Positions 21,103 to 30,428 of a stretch of 64,000 nucleotides of DNA are shown piece after piece; the first letter of the stretch is position 1; each line of letters begins with the position of its first letter. The notes beneath the pieces are model-generated. The model was not told the DNA's origin. It worked only from the letters and a program-made list of their open reading frames with translations, and did not search any database. Source of the DNA: Moraxellaceae bacterium (GTDB lineage: Bacteria > Pseudomonadota > Gammaproteobacteria > Pseudomonadales > Moraxellaceae); contig JACKNZ010000005.1 of the NCBI GenBank assembly GCA_024234595.1, positions 230,671 to 294,670 on the forward strand, written 5' to 3'. The translations under genes were made by a program, and so were the position numbers.

Positions 21103-21113
21103 GCATCACCCTC

Positions 21114-21143
21114 GCCCCCTTCGACTTTGCTTAGGGGGCTTTT
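21114..21143 (+). terminator. Intrinsic terminator after the UbiB-like gene
   Basis: The GC-rich stem GCCCCC / GGGGGC is separated by a 14-base loop and followed by TTTT, shortly after the stop codon. Confidence 0.7.
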
Positions 21144-21145
21144 GA

Positions 21146-21167
21146 GTAGCTGAGCGGAGCCGAAGCT
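21146..21167. repeat. TTCGAC-type dispersed repeat unit, abutting the pgm stop codon
   Basis: GTAGCTGAGCGGAGCCGAAG plus CT differs from the unit at 18213-18234 by only two bases. As there, the neighbouring minus-strand gene's TAG stop is formed at the edge of the repeat. Confidence 0.8.
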
Positions 21168-22545
21168 ACGCTACCAACAATCCCTTTAACTCTGCCACTT
21201 TGTCATTTAGCAAAGTCACATCGCCTTTTGTTTCCACATTTAATCTAACCACAGGCTCGGTATTGGAGCTGCGCAAATTAAACCGCCAATTGCCAAAATC
21301 CATCGAAATACCATCTAAGGTGCTTAATTGGTGTGGTTGCGCCGCATAATACTGTTGCACACGCGCAATCGCTTCTTTGGCATTGTTAATAGTAAAGTTA
21401 ATTTCACCACTACAAGGAAAGTCCATCATACATTGGTCAACCACTTGTGATAAAGAGCGACCATCTTGTGATAACAATTCAACCAATAACAACCAAGGAA
21501 TCATGCCACTATCACAATAGAAGAAATCACGGAAATAATGATGTGCAGACATCTCACCACCATAAACCGCATCAACTTCACGCATTTTATCTTTGATAAA
21601 AGAGTGGCCACATTTGCTCACAACGGCACGACCACCATGATGTGCCACTTTTTCAATGGTATTCCACTCTAAACGGGGGTCATGAATAATCGCGGCATTG
21701 GGTGCTTTTTTGAGTAATTGCTCGGCCAACAAACCAACCAAATAATAACCTTCAATAAAACGACCATTTTCATCAAAGAAGAAACAACGATCAAAGTCAC
21801 CATCCCATGCAATACCAAAATCGGCCTTAGCATCAACCACTGCTTTTGCAGTGACTAATTGCTGTTCGGTCAACATTGGGTTGGGAACACCATTAGGAAA
21901 ATGACCATCAGGTTGATGATGCAACCGAGTCACTTGTAAAGGTAAATTGGCGGCTAAAGCATCAAAAAATGGCCCTGCACAACCATTACCCGCATTGATT
22001 AACACATGCAACGGTTTAATTTTGCTGGCATCAATTAACGACAGTAATTTTGCCACATAGCCTTCTAAGACATTTTGTTCACGATGTAATTTAGTGTCAG
22101 CAACATATTGGCTCGGCTCAGAGACTTCGGCCATTAAACGAATGGTTTCTTGTTCAATCGCTCCTAAACCACTATCACTACTGATTGGCTTAGCTTCGGC
22201 TTTAACCATTTTGAGACCATTATAATCAGCAGGATTATGACTGGCAGTTACCATAATACCGCCACCCATCCCTGCTTGGCCTGCGGCATAATAAATTAGC
22301 TCTGTGCCACAAAAACCAATATCAATGGTGGCCACGCCTTCGGCATTTAAACCTGCAATTAGGGCTTGGCTCATTGGTTTACTTGATAAACGTGCATCTT
22401 GCCCCACCGCAATTGGCGCGGTTGGCTGTAATACCCGTGCATAAGCACGACCAATACAATAGACCATAAACTCATTTAATTGGTCGGGCATACGACCACG
22501 AATATCATAAGCTTTAAATGCCGCTAGCTTTTTTACATCACTCAT
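21166..22545 (-). CDS. pgm: Phosphomannomutase/phosphoglucomutase (AlgC-type)
   Basis: Interconverts hexose 6-phosphates and 1-phosphates, feeding GalU with glucose 1-phosphate. The active-site phosphoserine motif T-A-S-H-N-P is at 100-105 (Ser102). The metal-binding loop is D-G-D-F-D-R-C, and the sugar-binding loop G-E-M-S-A-H-H is present, followed by the C-terminal phosphate-binding R-S-S-N-T-E-P. Length 459 matches AlgC. It is last in the galU-pgi-ugd-like-pgm unit, the position pgm takes in Acinetobacter K loci. Confidence 0.93.
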   Translation of the reverse strand: MSDVKKLAAFKAYDIRGRMPDQLNEFMVYCIGRAYARVLQPTAPIAVGQDARLSSKPMSQALIAGLNAEGVATIDIGFCGTELIYYAAGQAGMGGGIMVTASHNPADYNGLKMVKAEAKPISSDSGLGAIEQETIRLMAEVSEPSQYVADTKLHREQNVLEGYVAKLLSLIDASKIKPLHVLINAGNGCAGPFFDALAANLPLQVTRLHHQPDGHFPNGVPNPMLTEQQLVTAKAVVDAKADFGIAWDGDFDRCFFFDENGRFIEGYYLVGLLAEQLLKKAPNAAIIHDPRLEWNTIEKVAHHGGRAVVSKCGHSFIKDKMREVDAVYGGEMSAHHYFRDFFYCDSGMIPWLLLVELLSQDGRSLSQVVDQCMMDFPCSGEINFTINNAKEAIARVQQYYAAQPHQLSTLDGISMDFGNWRFNLRSSNTEPVVRLNVETKGDVTLLNDKVAELKGLLVA

Positions 22546-22563
22546 TATTGCTTCCTAAAAAAA

Positions 22564-23862
22564 TTAAATCGCTTCACCACGACCAATCGCAAAATATCTA
22601 AATCCTTGTTCCTGCATAAATTCTGGATCATAAATATTACGTCCATCGAAAATCACAGCTTGTTTTAACAGGTGCTTCAATTGCTCAAAATCAGGATTCC
22701 AAAACTCATCCCAAGCAGTGACTAAAACCATCGCATCTGCATCGGTTATCGCATCAGATGCCGTTTTGGCAATCGTTAACAATGGGTGTTTACCATATTG
22801 AGCATATAATGCTTCGGCAGCCATGGGGTCATAAACACTGGTATAACACCCTTGTGCCCACAACGCCTCTAATAAGGGGTTCACAACCGAATTTTCTAAA
22901 CTTGCTGTGCCTGCTTTAAATGATGCGCCCCAAATGGCAATTTTTTTTCCAGCCAAACGTCCTGCAAAAAAACGCCATACTTTGCGAAACAAAATTTCAC
23001 GCTGAGAATCATTAATAGCCAGAACTGTATCAATCAAACCAGTTGTATCAAGCTCCTGATGCAGGGTTTTTGCAAAACTTAATAAGTCCGCTGAAAAATT
23101 AGGCCCACCAAAACCGCATCCAGCTTGCAGATAGTCACTGCCAATACGAGGGTCTGCCGCTAGTCCCTCTCGTACTAACTCGATATCTACACCAATTTTT
23201 TCTGCCAAGGCAGCCATTTCATTCATAAAACTGACACGGGTTGCTAACATGGCATTAACACCCATTTTAATCAATTCAGCCGTACGATGTGGCACCACCA
23301 AAACATGAGCAGCTTTGCGCACAAAAGGTCTTAACACTTCTGTCACAACCGTAATTTCATGGCTTTTCTCATCTCCACTCATTAATAATAAGGATGGTTT
23401 AGAAAAATCTACTAGGGCGTTCCCTTCCCGACAAAACAATGGTAACCCCACTACATACACAGGGTGAGACCGTCCTAATTCAGAGACTCTTTCTTTTGCT
23501 AATACACTAAGAGCATCTAGAGTTCCTATCGGTAAAGTTGAAACAATTAACAAATACAATGGGCTGTCATCTTGTTTTGCCACAATAATACTTTCCATGA
23601 TTACCCTAATACCATCAACTGCTAAATCAGCCGCAATGAAATGGATATAAATAGAGGACTCAAAATCGTCTGCAAGCGAAATAACTTTCAGTCGTTGTGA
23701 TTGTTGTTGCTTATGCAACAAACTCACTAAATTTGGTTCTCTTTCAGGATCAAAGCTATTGTTAACGCCACTGACACGCATCACTACTTCATGACCAACC
23801 TCAGCCAACTTGACAGCAGTCACCCATGCAAATAAAGAATCTCCATGTACACACAACTTCAT
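22564..23862 (-). CDS. UDP-glucose/GDP-mannose dehydrogenase family protein lacking the catalytic residues
   Basis: Related over its full 432 residues to UDP-glucose 6-dehydrogenase, but with eroded active-site motifs. The N-terminal G-x-G-x-x-G is reduced to H-G-D-S-L-F. The P-E-F-L-R-E glutamate is replaced (P-L-F-C-R-E). The catalytic cysteine of G-x-G-F-G-G-S-C-F-P-K-D is Asn255 in G-C-G-F-G-G-P-N-F-S-A-D. Structural elements such as E-L-I-K-M-G-V-N-A and the second Rossmann motif I-W-G-A-S-F-K are kept, and the frame is intact. It overlaps pgi by 4 bases. By position it stands where ugd is in related loci. It may be a pseudoenzyme or have a changed reaction. Confidence 0.8.
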   Translation of the reverse strand: MKLCVHGDSLFAWVTAVKLAEVGHEVVMRVSGVNNSFDPEREPNLVSLLHKQQQSQRLKVISLADDFESSIYIHFIAADLAVDGIRVIMESIIVAKQDDSPLYLLIVSTLPIGTLDALSVLAKERVSELGRSHPVYVVGLPLFCREGNALVDFSKPSLLLMSGDEKSHEITVVTEVLRPFVRKAAHVLVVPHRTAELIKMGVNAMLATRVSFMNEMAALAEKIGVDIELVREGLAADPRIGSDYLQAGCGFGGPNFSADLLSFAKTLHQELDTTGLIDTVLAINDSQREILFRKVWRFFAGRLAGKKIAIWGASFKAGTASLENSVVNPLLEALWAQGCYTSVYDPMAAEALYAQYGKHPLLTIAKTASDAITDADAMVLVTAWDEFWNPDFEQLKHLLKQAVIFDGRNIYDPEFMQEQGFRYFAIGRGEAI

Positions 23863-25517
23863 ATACCCTCTCCTTCCGCATGGCGAATTAAGTGCAGTAG
23901 CCCTTGAGTAGAAGCATCAAGTGCTACTTTTTCATCACTTACTAAAGCTATCATCATTTTATCGGCTATTTTTTTACCTAATTCAACGCCCCATTGGTCA
24001 AAGGGGTTAATATCCCAAATTACCGACATCACAAACACTTTATGCTCATATAAAGCCACTAAAGCACCCAAAGTAAACGGACTCAACTCTTCTAGCAACA
24101 AAGTGGTTGAAGGTTGGTTACCCCGATAGCGCTTAAAATTTGGTGTCGAGTCATCACTATTGGCACTGGCATCACCTAACATCAACACCCGCGATTGTGC
24201 CAAACAGTTGGCTAACGCTAATTGATGTTGTATTTGCAGTGATTTTTTAGCCTCATCAGAGTATAAGCTACCTGTATAGCGTTGAATTGGTGCAATAAAA
24301 TCGCAAGAGACGGCTTGTGTGCCTTGGTGCAATAGTTGATAAAAAGCGTGTTGTGCGTTTGGCCCAACCTCGCCCCATAACACTGGGCAGGTATGATAAT
24401 CTAACAGATGTCCCTCTTTATCAACCGACTTACCATTACTCTCCATCTCTAATTGAGACAGGTAAGAAGGAAACACTTTAAGACGCCCATCATAAGGTAA
24501 AACGGAGTGCGCCCGTATGTCTAAAAAAGTCGCATTCCACACCCCAACCAAGCCCAATAAAACAGGCAAATTTTGGGCTAATGGTTTTTGACTAAACTCA
24601 TTATCCATAAAATGTGCACCAGCCAACATTGATTCAAAATTGGCCATACCCACTTTTAACGCAATTGGTAAACCAATCGCTGACCATAACGAAAAACGAC
24701 CACCCACCCACTCCCAAAATAAAATTTGGTTATTATCAGGAATACCCCAAGCAGTCATTTTTTGTGGCTGTGTCGATACACCAATAAAATGATGCGCTAA
24801 CACCAGCTGCTTATCATTTTTAGACTTCAACATCCACTGCATGGCAGTATGGGCATTCGACAAGGTATCAATGGTAGTGAATGACTTTGACGACACAATA
24901 AACAAGGTAGTTTCGGGTTTTAGCGTTCCTAACAAGTCTGACAACTGTGTACCATCAATTGAGCTCACAAAATGAATATGTAATTGACTAGCCTCAGGCG
25001 GCACAAACTCTGTTAGAGCCTGACACGCCATGTAGGGGCCTAAATCAGAGCCACCTACACCAATATTCACCACATCGGTAATTGCACGTCCCGAAAAACC
25101 ACGCCATTGTCGTGAATGAATGCGGTCAACAATACTGCGCATCCGCGCTAAACTTTCATGAATATCAGGTACAATGTCTTTATCATTAACAATTAGGCTT
25201 CCTTCTTTAGGCAAACGCAATGCCGTGTGTAACGCTGGACGGTTTTCGGTATTGTTAACCACTGCTCCGCTAACTAAATCCTGAATAGCTTGCGGTAGTT
25301 TGACAGCTTCGGCTAAACGCACTAAACCATTGAGAATCGACGCATCAAGCTTTTGTTTAGAAATATCCAAAAACAACGGCCCTGCCTGAAAAGTCAATGC
25401 TTGATTTCGCGCTTGGTCATAGGCCAAATCGCGAAGATGTGTATGTTGCATTGCTTTGGCTTTACCTTGCAAAAAACACCATTCAGGCAATTCTGAACGG
25501 GGCGTAAAATGACTCAT
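23859..25517 (-). CDS. pgi: Glucose-6-phosphate isomerase
   Basis: Interconverts glucose 6-phosphate and fructose 6-phosphate, linking glycolysis to polysaccharide precursor supply. Family signatures include V-N-I-G-V-G-G-S-D-L-G-P, F-I-V-S-S-K-S-F-T-T-I-D-T, and the C-terminal D-I-N-P-F-D-Q-W-G-V-E-L-G-K with K-x-H-type catalytic residues nearby. Length 552 is typical of proteobacterial Pgi. Its 3' end overlaps the ugd-like gene by 4 bases, and galU precedes it by 16 bases. Confidence 0.95.
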   Translation of the reverse strand: MSHFTPRSELPEWCFLQGKAKAMQHTHLRDLAYDQARNQALTFQAGPLFLDISKQKLDASILNGLVRLAEAVKLPQAIQDLVSGAVVNNTENRPALHTALRLPKEGSLIVNDKDIVPDIHESLARMRSIVDRIHSRQWRGFSGRAITDVVNIGVGGSDLGPYMACQALTEFVPPEASQLHIHFVSSIDGTQLSDLLGTLKPETTLFIVSSKSFTTIDTLSNAHTAMQWMLKSKNDKQLVLAHHFIGVSTQPQKMTAWGIPDNNQILFWEWVGGRFSLWSAIGLPIALKVGMANFESMLAGAHFMDNEFSQKPLAQNLPVLLGLVGVWNATFLDIRAHSVLPYDGRLKVFPSYLSQLEMESNGKSVDKEGHLLDYHTCPVLWGEVGPNAQHAFYQLLHQGTQAVSCDFIAPIQRYTGSLYSDEAKKSLQIQHQLALANCLAQSRVLMLGDASANSDDSTPNFKRYRGNQPSTTLLLEELSPFTLGALVALYEHKVFVMSVIWDINPFDQWGVELGKKIADKMMIALVSDEKVALDASTQGLLHLIRHAEGEGI

Positions 25518-25533
25518 ACAGTATCCTTGATTA

Positions 25534-26391
25534 TTATAAGGTCTTTAACCATGCTTGGAATGATTGACCAATTTCTTTATCACGCAATCCTAAGGCGACA
25601 TTGGCCTGTAAATAGCCTAATTTGCTACCGCAATCAAAACGCACACCTTTAAAACGATGCGGCTTAAATGCATGGCTGGCTAGCAAACTCGCAATCCCAT
25701 CGGTTAACTGAATTTCACCACCAGCACCTTCTTTGACCTCACGTAAAGCAGCAAAGGTTTCCGCTGGCAACACATAACGTCCGACCACTGCCAAAGTGCT
25801 GGGGGCAACTTCTGGTTTGGGCTTTTCGACCATGGCTGTTATGCGGCCATTACCATCCAAAGAAACCACCCCATATTTATCGGTTTTTTCGCGTGGTACT
25901 TCTTCTACCGCTAAAGAATAAGACTGCTCATTATTATACAATGCCACCATATCTGCCAAACAACTGCCTTGGGTATCATCAATAAAATCATCAGGCAACA
26001 TCACTGCAAATGGCTGATTACCCACCACAGGCGCAGCACACAATACCGCATGACCTAAGCCCAAGGCTTTAGGCTGACGAACAACGGCTAAAGTCATGCC
26101 ATTAGGTAAAGTCGTACGCACTGCATCAAGCATTGCTTGCTTATTTCGCGCTTCTAAAGTCGCTTCTAATTCAAAATTAACATCAAAATGATCTTCAATA
26201 GCACGCTTACTGGCACTGGTCACTAAAACTACTTGTTTAATACCCGCCTTGTAAGCCTCTTCTACGGCCAACTGAATCAATGGTTTATCTAACACGGGTA
26301 ACATTTCTTTAGGAACAGCCTTGGTTGCAGGTAAAAAACGCGTACCTAAGCCTGCAACTGGAAGAACAACGGATAAAATAGTTTGTGTCAT
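25534..26391 (-). CDS. galU: UTP-glucose-1-phosphate uridylyltransferase
   Basis: Forms UDP-glucose from UTP and glucose 1-phosphate. The nucleotidyltransferase N-terminus [20 protein letters not shown] contains the glycine-rich UTP loop and catalytic lysine. V-E-K-P-K-P and the metal-site segment V-M-L-P-D-D-F-I-D are also present. Length 285 is normal. It is the first gene of the galU-pgi-ugd-like-pgm unit, separated from the rest of the polysaccharide locus by a terminator and a 240-base gap. Confidence 0.95.
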   Translation of the reverse strand: MTQTILSVVLPVAGLGTRFLPATKAVPKEMLPVLDKPLIQLAVEEAYKAGIKQVVLVTSASKRAIEDHFDVNFELEATLEARNKQAMLDAVRTTLPNGMTLAVVRQPKALGLGHAVLCAAPVVGNQPFAVMLPDDFIDDTQGSCLADMVALYNNEQSYSLAVEEVPREKTDKYGVVSLDGNGRITAMVEKPKPEVAPSTLAVVGRYVLPAETFAALREVKEGAGGEIQLTDGIASLLASHAFKPHRFKGVRFDCGSKLGYLQANVALGLRDKEIGQSFQAWLKTL

Positions 26392-26415
26392 TGTTATATC
26401 CTTTAATAATGGGAC

Positions 26416-26507
26416 TAACGCACCTCACCAAAATTAGCTCGTTTTTAAACCTAAAGGCGTTAAAAAACGCCTGAAATGCGAACAAATAAGCGATGATCGC
26501 GTCAATC
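26416..26507. repeat. Dispersed repeat, second copy, with a simple hairpin core
   Basis: The flanks at 26418-26446 and 26481-26507 match those at 19347-19373 and 19436-19462, but the centre differs. Here it is the hairpin AGGCGTT/AACGCCT with an AAAA loop (26455-26472). It lies just upstream of galU. Confidence 0.75.
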
Positions 26508-26574
26508 CTGAATAAGTTAAGTTGTATCATTATGTTATATAACACAAAACACTTATTCCCTGTAGCTAGTTTCC

Positions 26575-26604
26575 AAAAAAAACCACCAACAGTTGTTGGT
26601 GGTT
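26575..26604 (-). terminator. Terminator ending the main polysaccharide operon
   Basis: The stem AACCACCAAC / GTTGGTGGTT with an AGTT loop has an A-run on its left side, which is a T-run on the minus strand. It follows the stop codon of the dehydratase gene. There are also four T on the plus-strand side. Confidence 0.85.
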
Positions 26605-26629
26605 TTATGTCCTTAAGTCAATTTATTGC

Positions 26630-28531
26630 TTATGACACGGCATCGCTAACAGTCATTAAACCCAACACACTCATATCGGGCACATAACCCTCTACGTATT
26701 GCTTCAATAACTCTTTAAGCTTGACAACATCATAATGTTGAGCAGCGTTATGTAACTCTTCAAACAAATTATCAATCACTTGCAATGATAGACTAGACTC
26801 CATCGCACGCATAATTCGTGGATGTTCAGTTCCAGTTACATTATCACCAATCAATAACTCCTCATATAACTTTTCACCTGATCGCAACCCACTAAACTCA
26901 ATATTAATATCGCCAGACACCCCATTTTCATTAACAGTCTTACCAGACAAAGCTATCATTTTACGTGCCAAATCAATGATTTTAACTGGTTGTCCCATAT
27001 CAAGCACAAAAACGTCGCCACCCTTGCCCATCGTGCCAGCTTGAATCACTAACTGAGAGGCTTCAGGAATCGTCATAAAATAACGGGTAATATCAGGATG
27101 TGTAATCGTAACAGGCCCACCTTTGGCAATTTGCTGTCTAAATAATGGGACAACAGAACCCGATGAACCTAATACATTACCAAAACGAACCATACAAAAA
27201 CGTGTTGGTGTGGTGGACTGCATTGCAAGAGCTTGCAAAGAAAGCTCTGCTAAACGTTTTGAAGCCCCCATCACATTGGTTGGACGAACAGCTTTATCGG
27301 TCGAAATCAATACAAAGGTTGAAACACCAGCGGCTACGGCAGCCTGTGCGGTACGATAAGTCCCAATAGAGTTGTTCACAATACCCTCAAATGGATTCCA
27401 CTCTACCAATGGAACATGTTTGTAGGCTGCTGCATGATAAACCGTATCTACACAATAATGTTTTAACAAAGCGGTCATTCGCTCTTGGTGTAACACAGAA
27501 CCTAATATGGGAATAATAGCGACTTCAGATTTTTGTGACTTAAGCTCTTTTTCAATACTATATAATGCAAATTCTGTAATTTCCCACAATATTAGTACTT
27601 TTGGTTTAACCATCATAATCTGGCGGCATAACTCAGAACCAATTGAGCCACCTGCACCAGTCACCATAACTTTTTTATCTTTGATATTTTGCGCCATAAG
27701 CTCTAATGAAGGAGGGACAGCATCACGCCCTAATAAGTCGGCAACATCAACCTCGTCAATGTCAGAAACAGAGACACGACCATCCACCAAATGATTAAAA
27801 CCAGGTAAAGAACGCACCTTAATATTTAGCGGCCGTAATCGTTCAATAACTTCATGACGACGAGCGCGTGTTGCTGATGGCAAGGCAATTAACACCTCGT
27901 TTATCTCAAGTTTTTTGTATATTCCAGCAAAATCTTTACCTGCATAAACGCGTAAGCCTTGCACATTGGTATTAACTAGACTGTCATCATCATCAAAAAA
28001 TGCAACAACTTGATATTCGGGAGCAGAACGTAAGGCAGCTAATGTCTGACGACCTGCCGTTCCTGCACCATAAATAGCAATACGAGATACAGGTATTTGT
28101 AATTGTAGAAATAGTCGAATTAGCATCCGAATTGCAGAGCGAGTTCCCCAAACCCACAAAAATAAAAAAAAGCCAAAGGTAAAAGGCACGCTACGAGGTA
28201 AAGGCCACACATGAAAAGACGCTACTAAAAACAAGATAAAGACAATACAACCAACAGACCAGACTAAGTCTTGTAAAAACTTTTCTTCAAAAGAGCGTAC
28301 AACTGCTCTATATACAGAAAATGCTTTTAAGGTAACAACACAGAATAAACTAATATATAAAAAGCTTGATGGAAAGTCAGATAATAAGGATATCTCGTCT
28401 GTATCACCAAGTCGCAAAAACAAAGCAAACCAAAGTAATAATGGAAACACGATAAAATCGGCTAACATTAGAATATATCGCTTGGCAGAACGAGGCAAAG
28501 CGGATAGTTTTAAAAAAGTGTGCTTGATCAC
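26630..28531 (-). CDS. Membrane-anchored UDP-GlcNAc 4,6-dehydratase (PglF/WbpM/Gdr family)
   Basis: Predicted to make UDP-4-keto-6-deoxy-GlcNAc, the first step toward UDP-bacillosamine or UDP-QuiNAc-type sugars. Four N-terminal membrane helices (about 15-125) precede a CoA-binding-like Rossmann domain (I-Y-G-A-G-T-A-G-R-Q) and a catalytic SDR domain. The SDR domain begins V-T-G-A-G-G-S-I-G-S-E and has the active-site segment S-T-D-K-A-V-R-P-T-N-V-M-G-A-S-K. Length 633 fits WbpM/PglF. The aminotransferase, acetyltransferase and initiating transferase genes upstream complete the pathway. Confidence 0.9.
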   Translation of the reverse strand: MIKHTFLKLSALPRSAKRYILMLADFIVFPLLLWFALFLRLGDTDEISLLSDFPSSFLYISLFCVVTLKAFSVYRAVVRSFEEKFLQDLVWSVGCIVFILFLVASFHVWPLPRSVPFTFGFFLFLWVWGTRSAIRMLIRLFLQLQIPVSRIAIYGAGTAGRQTLAALRSAPEYQVVAFFDDDDSLVNTNVQGLRVYAGKDFAGIYKKLEINEVLIALPSATRARRHEVIERLRPLNIKVRSLPGFNHLVDGRVSVSDIDEVDVADLLGRDAVPPSLELMAQNIKDKKVMVTGAGGSIGSELCRQIMMVKPKVLILWEITEFALYSIEKELKSQKSEVAIIPILGSVLHQERMTALLKHYCVDTVYHAAAYKHVPLVEWNPFEGIVNNSIGTYRTAQAAVAAGVSTFVLISTDKAVRPTNVMGASKRLAELSLQALAMQSTTPTRFCMVRFGNVLGSSGSVVPLFRQQIAKGGPVTITHPDITRYFMTIPEASQLVIQAGTMGKGGDVFVLDMGQPVKIIDLARKMIALSGKTVNENGVSGDINIEFSGLRSGEKLYEELLIGDNVTGTEHPRIMRAMESSLSLQVIDNLFEELHNAAQHYDVVKLKELLKQYVEGYVPDMSVLGLMTVSDAVS

Positions 28532-28569
28532 GCGACTATTTCCTTACACTCTTACTTAAAGGCAACACA

Positions 28570-29745
28570 TTATTTTTGCGCTTGAGCCATAACGCTGTTA
28601 ATAGCTTGACATGTTTTTTCAACCTCAAGTGTTGTAAGTGTAGGATGCACTAAAAACATCAAACTCGTTTCACCCAATTCTTTAGCTACAGACAGACGCT
28701 CAAGAGGCCGCCAAGCGGTGTTATCAAAGGCTTTTTCTAAATAAACTTCTGAACATGAGCCACTATAACAAGGTACACCCAAGGCATTAATTTCGGCCAT
28801 AATACGATCACGACTCCAACCCGTTGCTAACGCCTCTGGACGCACAAAAGCATAGGCTCTATACCAAGCGTGTTCTATATAATCAGGCACGACAGGGACA
28901 CGCAACGCATGACTTTTGGCACATGCTGATAAAATTTGTGTTGCATTATGCGTACGGGCAGTATGCCAATCGCTCATACGCTTGAGTTGAATGCGACCAA
29001 CAACTGCTTGCATTTCTAACATGCGCCAGTTTGTACCAAAAGTTTCGTGTAACCATCTAAATCCAGACGGATGCTTTTTGTTATAAACAGCATCCCAGCT
29101 TTTACCGTGATCTTTATAAGACCATGCCTTTGACCACAACGCTTCGTTGTTAGTCGTCAACATGCCGCCCTCACCACCTGTGGTCATAATTTTATCTTGG
29201 CAAAAAGACCACGCTGCGGCATCTGCCAAACCACCGACTGCTTGCCCTTTGTATATAGCTCCATGAGCCTGAGCGCAATCTTCAATCACATATAAGTTAT
29301 GTTGTTTAGCAAGCTCGTTAATGGCTGTCATTTCGCAAGGCCAACCTGCCAAATGCACACAAATAATGGCTTTGGTTTTTGATGTTAAAACTTGCGAGAT
29401 TGTTTGAGCGGTAATATTTTGCGAGTCGGCATCTACGTCGGCAAAAACAGGGGTAGCACCAACAGAAACAATACTACTTACCGAGGCTAAAAATGTACGC
29501 GGTGTAACAATGACTTCGTCACCCTTACTAATGCCTAAAGCTGTCATGGCCAAATCAATAGCAACCGTGCCGTTAGTTAAGGCAATTGCTCGAGAAGCAC
29601 CACACCAAGTAGCAAATTCTTTTTCAAATTCACGACACTCTTGACCTGTCCAATAATTGACTTTATTTGACAACAAAACACGGCTAACTGCTTGAGACTC
29701 TTCTTCTGTAAAACTTGGCCACGGGGAAAAAGGGGTATTTAACAT
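28570..29745 (-). CDS. PLP-dependent sugar aminotransferase (DegT/DnrJ/EryC1/StrS family, PglE-like)
   Basis: Predicted to transaminate the 4-keto sugar made by the dehydratase. The PLP-binding lysine region reads W-S-F-C-Q-D-K-I-M-T-T-G-E-G-G, with the catalytic lysine in Q-D-K. The N-terminal segment W-P-S-F-T-E-E-E and G-T-V-A-I-D-L-A are typical. The start was moved to the ATG at 29745. The longest frame (to 29835) would overlap the acetyltransferase gene by 65 bases and begin with an unrelated hydrophobic stretch. It then has 391 residues and follows the acetyltransferase by 25 bases. Confidence 0.9.
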   Translation of the reverse strand: MLNTPFSPWPSFTEEESQAVSRVLLSNKVNYWTGQECREFEKEFATWCGASRAIALTNGTVAIDLAMTALGISKGDEVIVTPRTFLASVSSIVSVGATPVFADVDADSQNITAQTISQVLTSKTKAIICVHLAGWPCEMTAINELAKQHNLYVIEDCAQAHGAIYKGQAVGGLADAAAWSFCQDKIMTTGGEGGMLTTNNEALWSKAWSYKDHGKSWDAVYNKKHPSGFRWLHETFGTNWRMLEMQAVVGRIQLKRMSDWHTARTHNATQILSACAKSHALRVPVVPDYIEHAWYRAYAFVRPEALATGWSRDRIMAEINALGVPCYSGSCSEVYLEKAFDNTAWRPLERLSVAKELGETSLMFLVHPTLTTLEVEKTCQAINSVMAQAQK

Positions 29746-29770
29746 AGTAAAAAATTCCGAAGTAATCGGC

Positions 29771-30424
29771 TTAAGATGCTTTAGGCTCAAAAATCCGAGC
29801 GGGATTACCAACGACAGTGACACCAGCAGGCACACTTTTGGTGACTACTGCGCCCATACCAATCACTGCACCACGACCAATAACTACTGGTTTTTCGGCT
29901 GTACCCTGCTTGATAATGGCACCTGTACCGATGTACGCATGATCTTCGATGACGACGTTTCCATTACAACTCACACGTGGAGCAAATGTGACAAAGTCGC
30001 CAATCGTACAATCATGGCCAATATAAGAGTAAGCACTAATATGACAATGCTTTCCAACTTTTACATTAACAGTAAGCAACGCATATACAAACAAGACCAA
30101 TCCTTCTTGCACTTCTGCTTGTTCATAAGCTATGGCGTTGTTGGCGATAAGATTAATAAATTGAATACCGTCTTTTTCGCATTTATCAGCGAGCTTTTCC
30201 CTGATTTTTGAGTCAGCTACTGCAATCACAATTTTTTTAGATTCTGCCGACATTGCTGTAAACCTTTCGTAGGTTAATACTGCAACACCATTAACCTGTT
30301 CATCTTGAATATTATCATCAACAAAAACAAACTCTACATCATTAGCTCGATAATTTGCCTGAAGTGCAGGCATGATTTCTCTACCAAAGCCACCAGCACT
30401 GTAAACTGCATAAATATGCGTCAT
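29771..30424 (-). CDS. Left-handed beta-helix sugar acetyltransferase (NeuD/PglD family)
   Basis: Predicted to N-acetylate the 4-amino sugar from the neighbouring aminotransferase, giving a UDP-diNAc-bacillosamine-type precursor. The N-terminal Rossmann-like segment Y-S-A-G-G-F-G-R-E binds the nucleotide sugar in PglD relatives. The C-terminal half consists of hexapeptide repeats (I-G-D-F-V-T, I-E-D-H-A-Y, I-G-R-G-A-V) ending V-V-G-N-P-A-R. It has 217 residues. It begins 4 bases after the sugar-transferase gene, in the order expected for a pglC-D-E-F-like cassette. Confidence 0.9.
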   Translation of the reverse strand: MTHIYAVYSAGGFGREIMPALQANYRANDVEFVFVDDNIQDEQVNGVAVLTYERFTAMSAESKKIVIAVADSKIREKLADKCEKDGIQFINLIANNAIAYEQAEVQEGLVLFVYALLTVNVKVGKHCHISAYSYIGHDCTIGDFVTFAPRVSCNGNVVIEDHAYIGTGAIIKQGTAEKPVVIGRGAVIGMGAVVTKSVPAGVTVVGNPARIFEPKAS

Positions 30425-30428
30425 AACT

